A DNA stretch of 64,000 nt from Ga0077530 sp046293075 (lineage in GTDB: Bacteria; Pseudomonadota; Alphaproteobacteria; Rhizobiales; Hyphomicrobiaceae): assembly GCA_046293075.1 (NCBI GenBank), contig JBKBPL010000023.1:1-64000 (forward strand), read 5' to 3'. Of the stretch, positions 24,256 to 32,638 are shown one piece after another. How positions within the stretch are numbered: position 1 is the first letter of the stretch; every line of letters begins with the position of its first letter. A program made the position numbers and the translations under genes. The notes under the pieces are model-generated. The model was not told the DNA's origin. It searched no databases and worked only from the letters and a program-made list of their open reading frames with translations.

Positions 24256-26178
24256 ATGGCCGCCGAAAAGAGGGCTGGGAATCCGGCCAACCCGCAGGGC
24301 GAGGGTATCATCGAGGAAATCCTCGATGCGCTTGCCGACGGCGTCGCCATCTTCGGCCGGTCGGGCGCGCTCACGCTCTGCAACGCGGCCTTCCGCGCGC
24401 TCAACCCGCGTATTGCCGATCTCATCGTCCCGGGCATTGCATGGGAGGTGCTGCTTCGGGAGGCCGTCCAGCGTGGCGCCATCCCAGAGGGGGAAGGGCG
24501 TCTGCTGCAATCAATGGAGACGTCTCTTCTGGAGACAGAGGAACCTATCCCGCCGTTCGAGCTGCATCTCACGTCGGGTGCAGTGCACGAAATCACGCTG
24601 CGCCATGCGTCGGACGGCAGCTTCATCGTCACGCAGCGCGATGTGACTGAACGCCGACAGCATGAGATCAGCGACCAGCAGGCGGACGTCCTGCTCGGCA
24701 AGGTGCTCGAGGCGTGCCCGGCCAATGTCGTGATGTCGCGGATCGGCGATGGCCAGATTCTCTATCGCTCGCCGGCGGCGACGGAGCTGCTCGGCGCCTC
24801 GCGCTGCTACTACGATCACTTTGCAAGCCGGGAGGAACGCGCGGACTTCATCACGGCGCTGCTGCCCGACGGCCGCGTTGACGATATCCAGGCGACCGGT
24901 CTCAGGTCGGACGGGACGCAGTTCCCGTGCTCAATCTCGGCTCGCGTCATCGAGTATCACGGCGAGGATGTCATGGTGTCGAACACCGTCGACATCAGCA
25001 AGGAAGTGGCCCTGCAGAGGACGCTCGCCGAGCAGCGCGAGCAGATTTTCCAGGCTGAGAAGATGTCGGCGCTCGGGGAACTGCTCGCGGGAGTGGCGCA
25101 CGAATTGAACAATCCGCTTTCCGTGGTCGTCGGCCATGCCCTCATGATGCGTGAGGAGGCGCACGATCCTTCCGTGCTGCGCCGCATCGGCAAGATCAGC
25201 GATGCGGCAGAGCGCTGCGCGCGCATCGTGAAATCATTCCTGGCAATGGCGCGGCAGCTCCCCACGGAGCTCAAGCCGATTGACCTTCATGAGACGATCG
25301 ACACGGCCATCGAGGCGTTGCAGCTCAGTGCTTCTGGCCTTGTCAGCACAGTCGATGTCATGTTGCCGGCCGACCTTCCACGCATTCTTGGTGATGCCGA
25401 CCAGGTGACCCAGGTCTTCATGAACCTGATCAGCAATGCCGATCAGGCTATTGAGGGCTCGGGCATTGGCGGTCGCATAGCGATTGCGGCTCGCTTTGTT
25501 GCCGGCGCTGGCATGGTCGAGATCACGATCACCGATGATGGTCCAGGTATCCCGAAGGAGGTTCGCAGCCGCATTTTCGATCCCCTCTTCACGACCAAAG
25601 AGGTCGGTAAGGGCACCGGGATAGGTCTCGCCTTCTGCCATCGCGTGGTGACGTCGCATCGCGGGCAAATCCGCCTCGATCCGACAAGCAGGCCCGGTGC
25701 CACGAAGTTCGTCATTCGCTTGCCGGCGGCCGCAACGGATCAGCTGGAGGCGTCCGATCAGGGCGCAGTCGCAGGCTTGGACCAAGTGCCGGCTGTCCGC
25801 GTGCTCGTGGTCGACGACGAAAGCGACGTGGCCCACCTCATCCGCGAGATCCTCGAGCGCGACGGCTATCACGTCGACCATGCAGCGTCCGCGGAAGCTG
25901 CGTTCGAGCGGCTCGCGCGTCATACCTACGCGCTGGTCCTCAGCGATCTGAACATGCCCGGGCTGGGTGGTCGCGGCTTCTACGAGAAGATCGTCCGGGA
26001 GCATCCCGCTCTGGCGGCTCGGGTCGGGTTCGTGACCGGCGATACCATGAGCCCGTCCGCACGCGGATTTCTCGACAGTGCGCAGCGGCCCTACCTCGAG
26101 AAGCCGATCGCGCCCGCGGAGCTGCGTGCGCTGGCCCGGCGATTGCTCGAGGATGCTGCAGAGAGCATTGGGCGATGA
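24256..26178 (+). CDS. PAS histidine kinase with C-terminal receiver (hybrid sensor kinase)
   Basis: A 640-residue cytoplasmic hybrid kinase. Start at ATG 24256 with GAGGTGG six bases upstream. Order of domains: PAS (about 20-135, EEILDALADGVAIFGRSGALTLCN), second PAS (about 150-260), HisKA with His282 (AGVAHELNNPLSVV), HATPase with N box (FMNLISNADQA), G1 (DDGPGIP) and G2 (GKGTGIGLAF), then a receiver (about 510-635) with phospho-acceptor Asp564 (LVLSDLNMPG) and Lys in YLEKPI. No membrane helices, so the signal is internal. It follows the cyclase by one base, and its stop overlaps the OmpR-type regulator start, so it likely phosphorylates that regulator. Confidence 0.93.
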   Translation: MAAEKRAGNPANPQGEGIIEEILDALADGVAIFGRSGALTLCNAAFRALNPRIADLIVPGIAWEVLLREAVQRGAIPEGEGRLLQSMETSLLETEEPIPPFELHLTSGAVHEITLRHASDGSFIVTQRDVTERRQHEISDQQADVLLGKVLEACPANVVMSRIGDGQILYRSPAATELLGASRCYYDHFASREERADFITALLPDGRVDDIQATGLRSDGTQFPCSISARVIEYHGEDVMVSNTVDISKEVALQRTLAEQREQIFQAEKMSALGELLAGVAHELNNPLSVVVGHALMMREEAHDPSVLRRIGKISDAAERCARIVKSFLAMARQLPTELKPIDLHETIDTAIEALQLSASGLVSTVDVMLPADLPRILGDADQVTQVFMNLISNADQAIEGSGIGGRIAIAARFVAGAGMVEITITDDGPGIPKEVRSRIFDPLFTTKEVGKGTGIGLAFCHRVVTSHRGQIRLDPTSRPGATKFVIRLPAAATDQLEASDQGAVAGLDQVPAVRVLVVDDESDVAHLIREILERDGYHVDHAASAEAAFERLARHTYALVLSDLNMPGLGGRGFYEKIVREHPALAARVGFVTGDTMSPSARGFLDSAQRPYLEKPIAPAELRALARRLLEDAAESIGR

Positions 26179-26894
26179 GCACGTCAGCGGCACATATTCT
26201 GCTCTGTGATGACGAGAGCGGGCTGAGGGAGATGGTTTCGGAGTACCTGACGCGCCGCGGATTTCGTGTTTCGGAGGCCGCGAACGCCGCGGAACTGCGC
26301 GCCCTGCTCGAGCGCGATCCGCCATCCGCCATCGTGCTCGATATCAGGATGCCGGGTGAGGACGGTCTGTCGGTCCTGAAGAGCCTGCGCACCGAGCGGG
26401 ATCTGCCCGTGATCATGCTGTCCGCGGCCGGCGAGGTGGTAGACAGGATCGTCGGCCTGGAACTCGGTGCGGATGACTATCTGGCAAAGCCGGTGGATCT
26501 CCGCGAGCTCGAGGCGCGCATCAAGACGGTGCTGCGTCGTGTCGCGCCGCCGGCTCAGGCCCCGGTGCCGGCAGATGCGCCCTCAACCAAGCGGTTTCGT
26601 TTTGGCAAGACGTGGCTCGACATTGAGGCTGCGCGCCTGATCGCTGAGGACGGCAGCGATATCCCGCTGACCTCGATGGAGTTCAACCTGCTGAAGCTTT
26701 TCGCCTTGAACCGCGGCCGCGTGCTGAACCGGGACCAGATCCTCGAAGGCGCGCACGATCGGACGTGGGATCCCTTCGACCGCAGCATCGATATCCGCAT
26801 TTCGCGCATCCGCAGGAAGATCGAAGTCAACGCCAAGAAGCCGGTGGTCATTCGTACCGTGCGCGGGATCGGCTACATTTATGACGGCGAGTAG
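26175..26894 (+). CDS. OmpR-family response regulator
   Basis: A 239-residue regulator: receiver domain 1-120 with acidic pocket LLCDDESG, phospho-acceptor Asp56 (AIVLDIRMPG), and Lys in DYLAKPVDL; winged-helix output about 135-235 with the OmpR signature ILEGAHDRTWDPFDRSIDIRISRIRRKIE and a C-terminal RTVRGIGYIY. Target promoters are unknown. Start overlaps the kinase stop by 4 bp (ATGA). It is the last gene of the globin-cyclase-kinase operon and probably its transcriptional output. Confidence 0.94.
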   Translation: MSTSAAHILLCDDESGLREMVSEYLTRRGFRVSEAANAAELRALLERDPPSAIVLDIRMPGEDGLSVLKSLRTERDLPVIMLSAAGEVVDRIVGLELGADDYLAKPVDLRELEARIKTVLRRVAPPAQAPVPADAPSTKRFRFGKTWLDIEAARLIAEDGSDIPLTSMEFNLLKLFALNRGRVLNRDQILEGAHDRTWDPFDRSIDIRISRIRRKIEVNAKKPVVIRTVRGIGYIYDGE

Positions 26895-27004
26895 GCAAGC
26901 AGGCAAACCCCCGCATCCGAGGAGTCGCTTGCTCTTCGTACCTGGCGCATCGGCTGCCCTTTACGGATGCATGGCGCGGCGGCCGCGACGGCGCGGGCGG
27001 GCCC

Positions 27005-28897
27005 TCAGTAGGCTTGGAGCGGAAGGCCGCCGTTTGGACCGATCAAGAGGCCCCAGATCTCGTTGGCTCCGATCGTAATGGTCTCTTCGAATGGCGGCTT
27101 GCCAGCGATCCGCACGACCACGCGATGTGCGCCGGGTTTGAGCTCGATTGACGGTCCATCCGTTCCCTTTGTGCCGACGCCTGCCGGAACGTCGATTGTG
27201 CGTCCCGCGATGCTCACCTTGCCTGCGACATCCGGCAAGCTCCCGAACAACAGGCGCGCCATCCCCGGCTTCGGCAGCAGGCCCGATTTGCGCGCCTCTG
27301 CTTCCTTGCGGACGGCGAGCGTGATGTGGGTTTCATCGCCTTTCGACAGCAAAGTCAGGCGGGCCGGGCCATCAGGCGCGTTGAACTCCGCAGCGGTCGT
27401 TGCATCCGAGCGCTGCACTTGGCCAACCTCTTTCCAGCCGCGCGCGGCCAGTTCCTTGCGATAGAAGGCCAGAACGGCTTCGGCTGGCGCCGGGACGACC
27501 GCCATTGCCTCGTATCTGAAAAGCGACGTGACCCGACCCACCGAGCTGTTGGGCCTGGGGACAGGCAGGCCATGGCTCTCCATCACCTCGAGGACCGGGT
27601 GGGCCTGCGCTCGCCCGGCCTCGGTCCGCGCCTTGCTCATTGCATCGTCGCCGGTTGCCTTCGCTGAGACGAGCGCATCGCCTTGCGCCATGACGTGCGT
27701 GGCGTTGCCGATCCGGGCAACCGTTACGGTGAGAGATGTGTCCTCGCGTTCGAAAACGAGCCCGATCATGGTTGGACGATTTATGCCTTTCGGCGTGAGC
27801 GTCCAGCCGGCCTGCGTCAGCTCCGATCGGTAGAAATCGGCGAGCACCTCGACGCTCAACGGGCTCTTGAACTCGAACGTCCCGCGTGTGGCGTCGAACT
27901 TCTGGTTGGTTGCTCTCTCCGGCAACGGGATCGGCGGGTTTACGCTTGCCCGGGATGGAGCGGCTGATGCGGGCTGCCGAGCGGCGGGGCGCTCGCGCGG
28001 GGATCGTGCGGCTGGTTGATCGGGAAGGCTCGGCGCCTCCCTGATGCGCGCGAGCTTATCAATGTCTGAGGCCGCACCGATGCCCTGAAGCTGCTTTTGC
28101 ACGTCGCGCAGCACGTCACCAACCAGCGACTCGACCTGTTTTTCGATGTCACTGGTCTCTTCGCGTGCCGCGGCCTTCGGCGCTGGAGGCTGCGGGCGCT
28201 TTGCCTCCGCGCCGGGCAATAGGCGCGGGGAAACAGCTTCGAGTTTTACGGCAACGCCGCCGGCGTCCTGCCTTCTCATGAACAGGAGCAGCGGACGTTG
28301 GCCACTCTTGGTCAGAAAAGCGCGCTGGCTTACGCCATCGCCTGCGAAGGCGCTGCTCCCATCTGACGGCTGATGCAGTGCCCAGCCACGCTCCTGCATC
28401 TGCGTGACGTAAAATTTCGAAATTTCGTCGAATGACTGGCCGGTGACCGCCTCAAGATGCGGGACGTTCGGATCGAACTTGATGTCCGAGCCGTCCGGAG
28501 GAAAGGGGATGTCATGACGCAGGGGCGCGCTCACATAGTTGATCGTCGTCGCATTGCCTTGTCCGGGTGCCGGGGCAATCCTGACACGCAATCCAGTTGG
28601 TCCTTTGCGCACGACAACGTGCCTGGCCTGGGGATCGACCGGCGAGCGGCCGCTCGGGTCAGCATAACCTTGCCAGTCTGCTGCGCGCAGGACGGCCTCG
28701 ACTGCCTTGGCGGCCGCTTCGACGCTCAGAGACACCGAGAATATCGTCGTCTGAGGGCTCTCATAGATGACGTTGGCGCCTTTGGGCCGCGGTATTTTGC
28801 TGGTGTCAGCCGGATCCTGCGCCGCCGCCTGCGTGCCGCCGACCATGGTGAGCACGATGGCGAGCGAACGGACAAGGGCAACGAAACGGAGCGTCAT
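27005..28897 (-). CDS. Secreted multi-repeat protein of unknown function
   Basis: A 630-residue protein with a signal peptide (residues 1-26, VRSLAIVLTMVGGTQAAA). At least three copies of a domain end in the same motif: FYVTQMQERGW (about 155), FYRSELTQAGW (about 350) and FYRKELAARGW (about 480), each followed by a strand pattern such as xLTLLSKGDETHITLAV. Between the first and second copies is a Pro/Ala/Arg-rich linker (about 220-320). The end (about 540-630) resembles a PEGA-type beta domain (SIELKPGAHRVVVRIAGKPPFEETI). No enzyme motif is seen. It is probably periplasmic or surface-associated and repeats a small alpha/beta module. It is convergent with the two-component operon. Confidence 0.75.
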   Translation of the reverse strand: MTLRFVALVRSLAIVLTMVGGTQAAAQDPADTSKIPRPKGANVIYESPQTTIFSVSLSVEAAAKAVEAVLRAADWQGYADPSGRSPVDPQARHVVVRKGPTGLRVRIAPAPGQGNATTINYVSAPLRHDIPFPPDGSDIKFDPNVPHLEAVTGQSFDEISKFYVTQMQERGWALHQPSDGSSAFAGDGVSQRAFLTKSGQRPLLLFMRRQDAGGVAVKLEAVSPRLLPGAEAKRPQPPAPKAAAREETSDIEKQVESLVGDVLRDVQKQLQGIGAASDIDKLARIREAPSLPDQPAARSPRERPAARQPASAAPSRASVNPPIPLPERATNQKFDATRGTFEFKSPLSVEVLADFYRSELTQAGWTLTPKGINRPTMIGLVFEREDTSLTVTVARIGNATHVMAQGDALVSAKATGDDAMSKARTEAGRAQAHPVLEVMESHGLPVPRPNSSVGRVTSLFRYEAMAVVPAPAEAVLAFYRKELAARGWKEVGQVQRSDATTAAEFNAPDGPARLTLLSKGDETHITLAVRKEAEARKSGLLPKPGMARLLFGSLPDVAGKVSIAGRTIDVPAGVGTKGTDGPSIELKPGAHRVVVRIAGKPPFEETITIGANEIWGLLIGPNGGLPLQAY

Positions 28898-29191
28898 GGA
28901 GGCACCTCAGGCGTCGCGAGCAAGGTTGTTTGCCTAGCAGGCCGATCGCACAGTTCCAAGATATGGCTTGAATATCGGGTCGCGGTTGCCGACCTTTGGT
29001 AAACGCGAACGATCGGCCGTCTTGTCTCGGTGGTCTGTTGACGCGGAGGTGGGTGGGCTTGGGCCGTCCGACCCATCAGAGTTCTCTAGGCAACCTCTGA
29101 GCACAGATGATCGCGAGTCCGGGTGCGGTGGCGCCCATCGTCCAGGGCAAGAACCGCCGGCGACTTCGCGGCCGCGCCATCGCGAGGCACC
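28898..29191. other. Intergenic region upstream of the repeat protein
   Basis: About 290 bases between two minus-strand genes. No gene seen; it should contain the promoter of the repeat-protein gene. No clear promoter boxes or terminator stem could be assigned. Confidence 0.4.
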
Positions 29192-29977
29192 TCAAGCCGA
29201 CACGGTATCAATTGGGACGACCACGCGGCGATAGAGGTGCCATGTCGCGTGTCCCAGCACTGGTAACGTCACAATAAGACCGAGAAACATCGGCAGCGCC
29301 GACAAGATCAGCAGGATGGCGACCAGCGCCGCCCAGCCGAGCATGGGCAGCGGGCTCGCAGCAACAGCTCTTAGCGACGTGATCATCGCCGTAACGAAGT
29401 CCACGTCGCGCTCCAGGAGCAGCGGGAACGAGACGACGGTTAGAGAGAACAGGATCAGCGAAAGCGCGGCGCCGATGACGTTGCCCACAGCGAGGAAGAT
29501 CAGCCCCTCGTTCGTTGTGAGGACAACCCTCAGGAACTCATCGATGGAAGCGAAGGAGCCGGCATGGCCGAGAAACAGCGCGAGCAGCAGCCGCACCTGA
29601 TACATCCAAACAACGAGCACGAAGACCGTGACAAAGGCCATCCAGGCGATCTCGCGCCGCGACTTGACGGTTTTCCAGATGCTGGCGAGTGAGACGGTCT
29701 CCCCGCGCTCCAGCCGGCGACTGACCTCGTAGAGTCCCAACGCAACGAATGGTCCAATGATCGCGAAGCCCGCGGCCAAGGGGTAGGCCAGATAGGTCAT
29801 GCGAAGTGCGCCAAGGCACGCCAGGATCGCTATGCCCCCCATGGCGTAGAGCGTCCCGAAGAGCAGGCCCAATCTGGGCGCGGACTGGAAATCACGAAGT
29901 CCTCGTATCAACGCCTCGACAACATCTCTTCGCTCGATCTGACGGATGACCGGGTCAACTTTGCCGGATATTTGCAT
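29192..29977 (-). CDS. DUF2189 integral membrane protein
   Basis: A 261-residue protein with about six hydrophobic helices (for example FAIIGPFVALGLYEVSRRLERGE and FVTVFVLVVWMYQVRLLLALF). The pattern VEALIRGLRDFQSAPRLGLLFG at the N-terminus and the FVALGLYEVSRRLE loop are typical of DUF2189. ATG 29977 is used; the frame runs upstream without family similarity. These proteins are common in Alphaproteobacteria near respiratory or copper genes, but function is unknown. Alone on its strand here. Confidence 0.85.
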   Translation of the reverse strand: MQISGKVDPVIRQIERRDVVEALIRGLRDFQSAPRLGLLFGTLYAMGGIAILACLGALRMTYLAYPLAAGFAIIGPFVALGLYEVSRRLERGETVSLASIWKTVKSRREIAWMAFVTVFVLVVWMYQVRLLLALFLGHAGSFASIDEFLRVVLTTNEGLIFLAVGNVIGAALSLILFSLTVVSFPLLLERDVDFVTAMITSLRAVAASPLPMLGWAALVAILLILSALPMFLGLIVTLPVLGHATWHLYRRVVVPIDTVSA

Positions 29978-30310
29978 CGCGCGATTTCCTGGGTGGCAGG
30001 GCCGACGAGTGCAGGCTTGTAGCTGCTGGGAAATGGCTACACTGTGCCACCGCGCCTCGATGCGGATCAAGTTGCGCACGCGCAAGCTGCCCGCCGCCCG
30101 CGCGCGGCTTCCGGGACGGTCGCCCCACGGGGTTCAACGCGGCAGCATGAAGTGTGGCCCGGGCCAGCATCGCGCTCAGGCCATGACCGCCGCTCTTACT
30201 CCACCGGCTGGGACGCGATCGATGGCACAGCTTACCCGGGCTCGGTCGGCTCATAAGGGACCAGGGCGGCAGTCAGGGGAGGGGGCGAAAAGCGAAGTGT
30301 TTGAAATATA

Positions 30311-30387
30311 TGGTACCGCCTCGTGGGCTCGAACCACGGACCCCCAGATCCACAATCTGGTGCTCTAACCAACTGAGCTAAGGCGGC
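30311..30387 (-). tRNA. tRNA-His (anticodon GTG), with no encoded G-1
   Basis: A 77-base cloverleaf: acceptor stem GCCGCCT pairs with AGGCGGT (first pair G-U), D stem GCTC/GAGC, anticodon stem CCAGA/TCTGG around TTGTGGA, T stem CGTGG/CCACG around TTCGAGC, discriminator A73 and encoded CCA (30311-30313 on the plus strand). The base before the 5' end is T, so the extra G at -1 that almost all tRNA-His need is not encoded, and the discriminator is A, not C. Loss of G-1 with A73 is known from Rhizobiales, Rhodobacterales and Caulobacterales, supporting the taxonomic call. Confidence 0.97.
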
Positions 30388-30685
30388 ACGGGACGACGGC
30401 GGCCCGGAACTGGGCCGTGGGCCGGTCGGCAGGGGTTCTCTAATACGCTTCAGGGGCCTTGGCAAGGCAGGCAAGCCCGCACGCAGCAGAGGCCCGAAAC
30501 CGCCAGGGAAAAGTGGTGCGCGCAGGTCCGCCGCGCGGAACCCACATGGCGGAAGACAGGGCGTGCGGTGCGGACTTGATCTATAAGGCGGGGCTTGTGA
30601 CCCAGGCGAGCGTCGGCCACGGCGCAGCGCAAGGGGCCAACCGTTGCGGCACGCAGTGCCACCTGTGACTTCGCCGGATGCCCTG
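30388..30685. other. Intergenic region between tRNA-His and kup
   Basis: About 300 bases holding the promoter of the tRNA on one strand and of kup on the other. No gene or clear structure was seen. Confidence 0.4.
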
Positions 30686-32602
30686 ATGCCAGAGCTTTCT
30701 GCCCATGACCGCGCTGATGGTGCGGAGGCCGCGAGTTCCGAAGCGGGGCGCTTCGCGGCCCTCGTGGCCGTCGGCATTGGCGTCGTCTACGGGGACATCG
30801 GGACAAGCCCCCTCTATGCCTTCAGGGATGCCGTCGCCGCCGCCTCGGGCGGGGTTGGAGTAGCCCCGCGCGCCGATGCCGTGCTCGGTATCCTCTCGCT
30901 CATTCTGTGGGCCCTGATCACCCTCGTGAGCACGAAGTACGTGCTGATCCTGTTGCGGGCGGACAATCATGGCGAAGGCGGCATCCTCGCCCTGATGGCA
31001 CTCGTCCAGCGCGCGTCGTCGCGAAAGGCGTTCCCCGTGCTCGTGCTCGGCGCCGCCGGGGCCGCGCTCTTCTACGGCGACGCGTTGATCACGCCGGCGA
31101 TTTCGGTGATGTCGGCCGTCGAGGGCGCCAAGCTCGCCATGCCCGTGCCGGAGAACGGCGTCCTCGTGGCGACGATGGCGATCCTCCTCGCGCTGTTTGC
31201 GGTGCAGGGCTATGGCACGCACCGCGTGGCAGGCGCGTTCGGTCCGGTGATGATCCTGTGGTTTCTCGTCATTGGCGGCGCGGGCCTCTATCAGGTCGTC
31301 CGCAACCCTCAGGTGCTCGCGGCCGTGAGCCCGCACCATGCCGTGACGTTCCTGATGACGGATATCACGATCGGCCTCGCGACACTGGGGGCGGTCTTTC
31401 TAGCAGTAACGGGCGCGGAAGCCCTTTACGCCGACCTCGGCCATATTGGCCGCAAGCCCATCACTGTCGCATGGTTCAGCTTTGTCCTGCCTGCTCTCCT
31501 CCTGAGCTATTTCGGGCAGGGTGCGGTCGTGCTGTCGGATGCGGCCGCCATCGACAATCCCTTCTATCGCACCGTCCCGCCGGGGTATCTCCTGCCGATG
31601 GTGGGGCTCGCGACGGTCGCCACGATCATTGCCAGCCAGGCGACGATCACTGGTGCTTTTTCGGTAACCCGGCAAGCGATCCAGCTCCGGCTCTTGCCGC
31701 GCATGACCGTTCGGCACACCTCGGGCGCGTACGCGGGTCAGATCTATCTGCCGGCATGCAATTGGCTCATGATGGCAGGCGTGCTCACGATTGTGGTGGC
31801 CTTTCAGAACTCCACGCGCCTTGCTGCTGCCTACGGCATCGCGGTGACCGGGACGATGATCGTCACGGCGATCCTCGCCATCATGATGATGGCGCGGCAC
31901 TGGAGGTGGTCCCGGTTGCGGATCGCGCTCGTCATGGCGCCTTTCCTGGCGATCGAGCTGGTGTTTCTTTCTGCCAATCTGCTCAAGGTGGCCGATGGTG
32001 GCTGGGTGACGCTGCTCATCGCCGCGGTGATGCTGGCGATCATGCTCGTGTGGTGGAAGGGGACCGACATTCTTCTCGCCAAGACCCGGCGGAACGAGCT
32101 TCCCCTGGCCGGTCTCCTTCCGAGCCTCGCAAGATCGCGTGTCGCCGTGGTTCCTGGCACAGGCGTTTATCTTACAGCCAATCCTGACAACACGCCGACG
32201 GCGCTCCTGCATACGATTAAGCATTTCAAGGTGATACACGAGCGGATCATCGTTCTGACGGTGATCACGTCGAACTGGCCGTATCTCAGCATGGCCGAGG
32301 GTGTCTCGATCGAGCGGCTGTCGGATCGGGTCGCGCGCGTGCGCGTGGTGACCGGCTTCATGCAGCAGCCGAATATCCCGGCCGTGCTCGACTACTGTCG
32401 CGAGCAAGGGCTGCCGAGCGAGCCGGCTTCGACGTCATTCATGCTCTCCAGGCGGGAGGTCAAGGCAGAACGGCCGTCGGCCATGCCGCTGCCCGCGACG
32501 GCGCTCTTCATCGTGATGGCGCACAATGCGGCGGACGCGACCGATTACTTCGGCATACCAAAGGATCGTGTCGTCGAGATCGGCACGCAGGTAGGGCTGT
32601 AG
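30686..32602 (+). CDS. kup: Low-affinity potassium transporter Kup
   Basis: A 638-residue potassium/proton symporter of the KUP/HAK family, starting at ATG 30686 (MPELSAHD); no good ribosome site decides between this and GTG 30665. Twelve hydrophobic helices are visible, with the signature GVVYGDIGTSPLYAF at the N-terminus, FYGDALITPAISV and SYFGQGA later, and a soluble C-terminal domain from about 450 with the usual FIVMAHNAADATDYFGIP. It imports potassium at the inner membrane. It stands alone, convergent with purA. Confidence 0.95.
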   Translation: MPELSAHDRADGAEAASSEAGRFAALVAVGIGVVYGDIGTSPLYAFRDAVAAASGGVGVAPRADAVLGILSLILWALITLVSTKYVLILLRADNHGEGGILALMALVQRASSRKAFPVLVLGAAGAALFYGDALITPAISVMSAVEGAKLAMPVPENGVLVATMAILLALFAVQGYGTHRVAGAFGPVMILWFLVIGGAGLYQVVRNPQVLAAVSPHHAVTFLMTDITIGLATLGAVFLAVTGAEALYADLGHIGRKPITVAWFSFVLPALLLSYFGQGAVVLSDAAAIDNPFYRTVPPGYLLPMVGLATVATIIASQATITGAFSVTRQAIQLRLLPRMTVRHTSGAYAGQIYLPACNWLMMAGVLTIVVAFQNSTRLAAAYGIAVTGTMIVTAILAIMMMARHWRWSRLRIALVMAPFLAIELVFLSANLLKVADGGWVTLLIAAVMLAIMLVWWKGTDILLAKTRRNELPLAGLLPSLARSRVAVVPGTGVYLTANPDNTPTALLHTIKHFKVIHERIIVLTVITSNWPYLSMAEGVSIERLSDRVARVRVVTGFMQQPNIPAVLDYCREQGLPSEPASTSFMLSRREVKAERPSAMPLPATALFIVMAHNAADATDYFGIPKDRVVEIGTQVGL

Positions 32603-32603
32603 T

Positions 32604-32626
32604 CGCCGCACGCGGAGAACGCGGCG
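32604..32626. terminator. Possible weak bidirectional terminator between kup and purA
   Basis: A GC-rich stem CGCCGC/GCGGCG (32604-32609 and 32621-32626) with an 11-base loop lies in the 36 bp between two convergent genes. It has no T-tract on either strand, so its function is uncertain. Confidence 0.3.
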
Positions 32627-32638
32627 CAAGCCCGTGGT

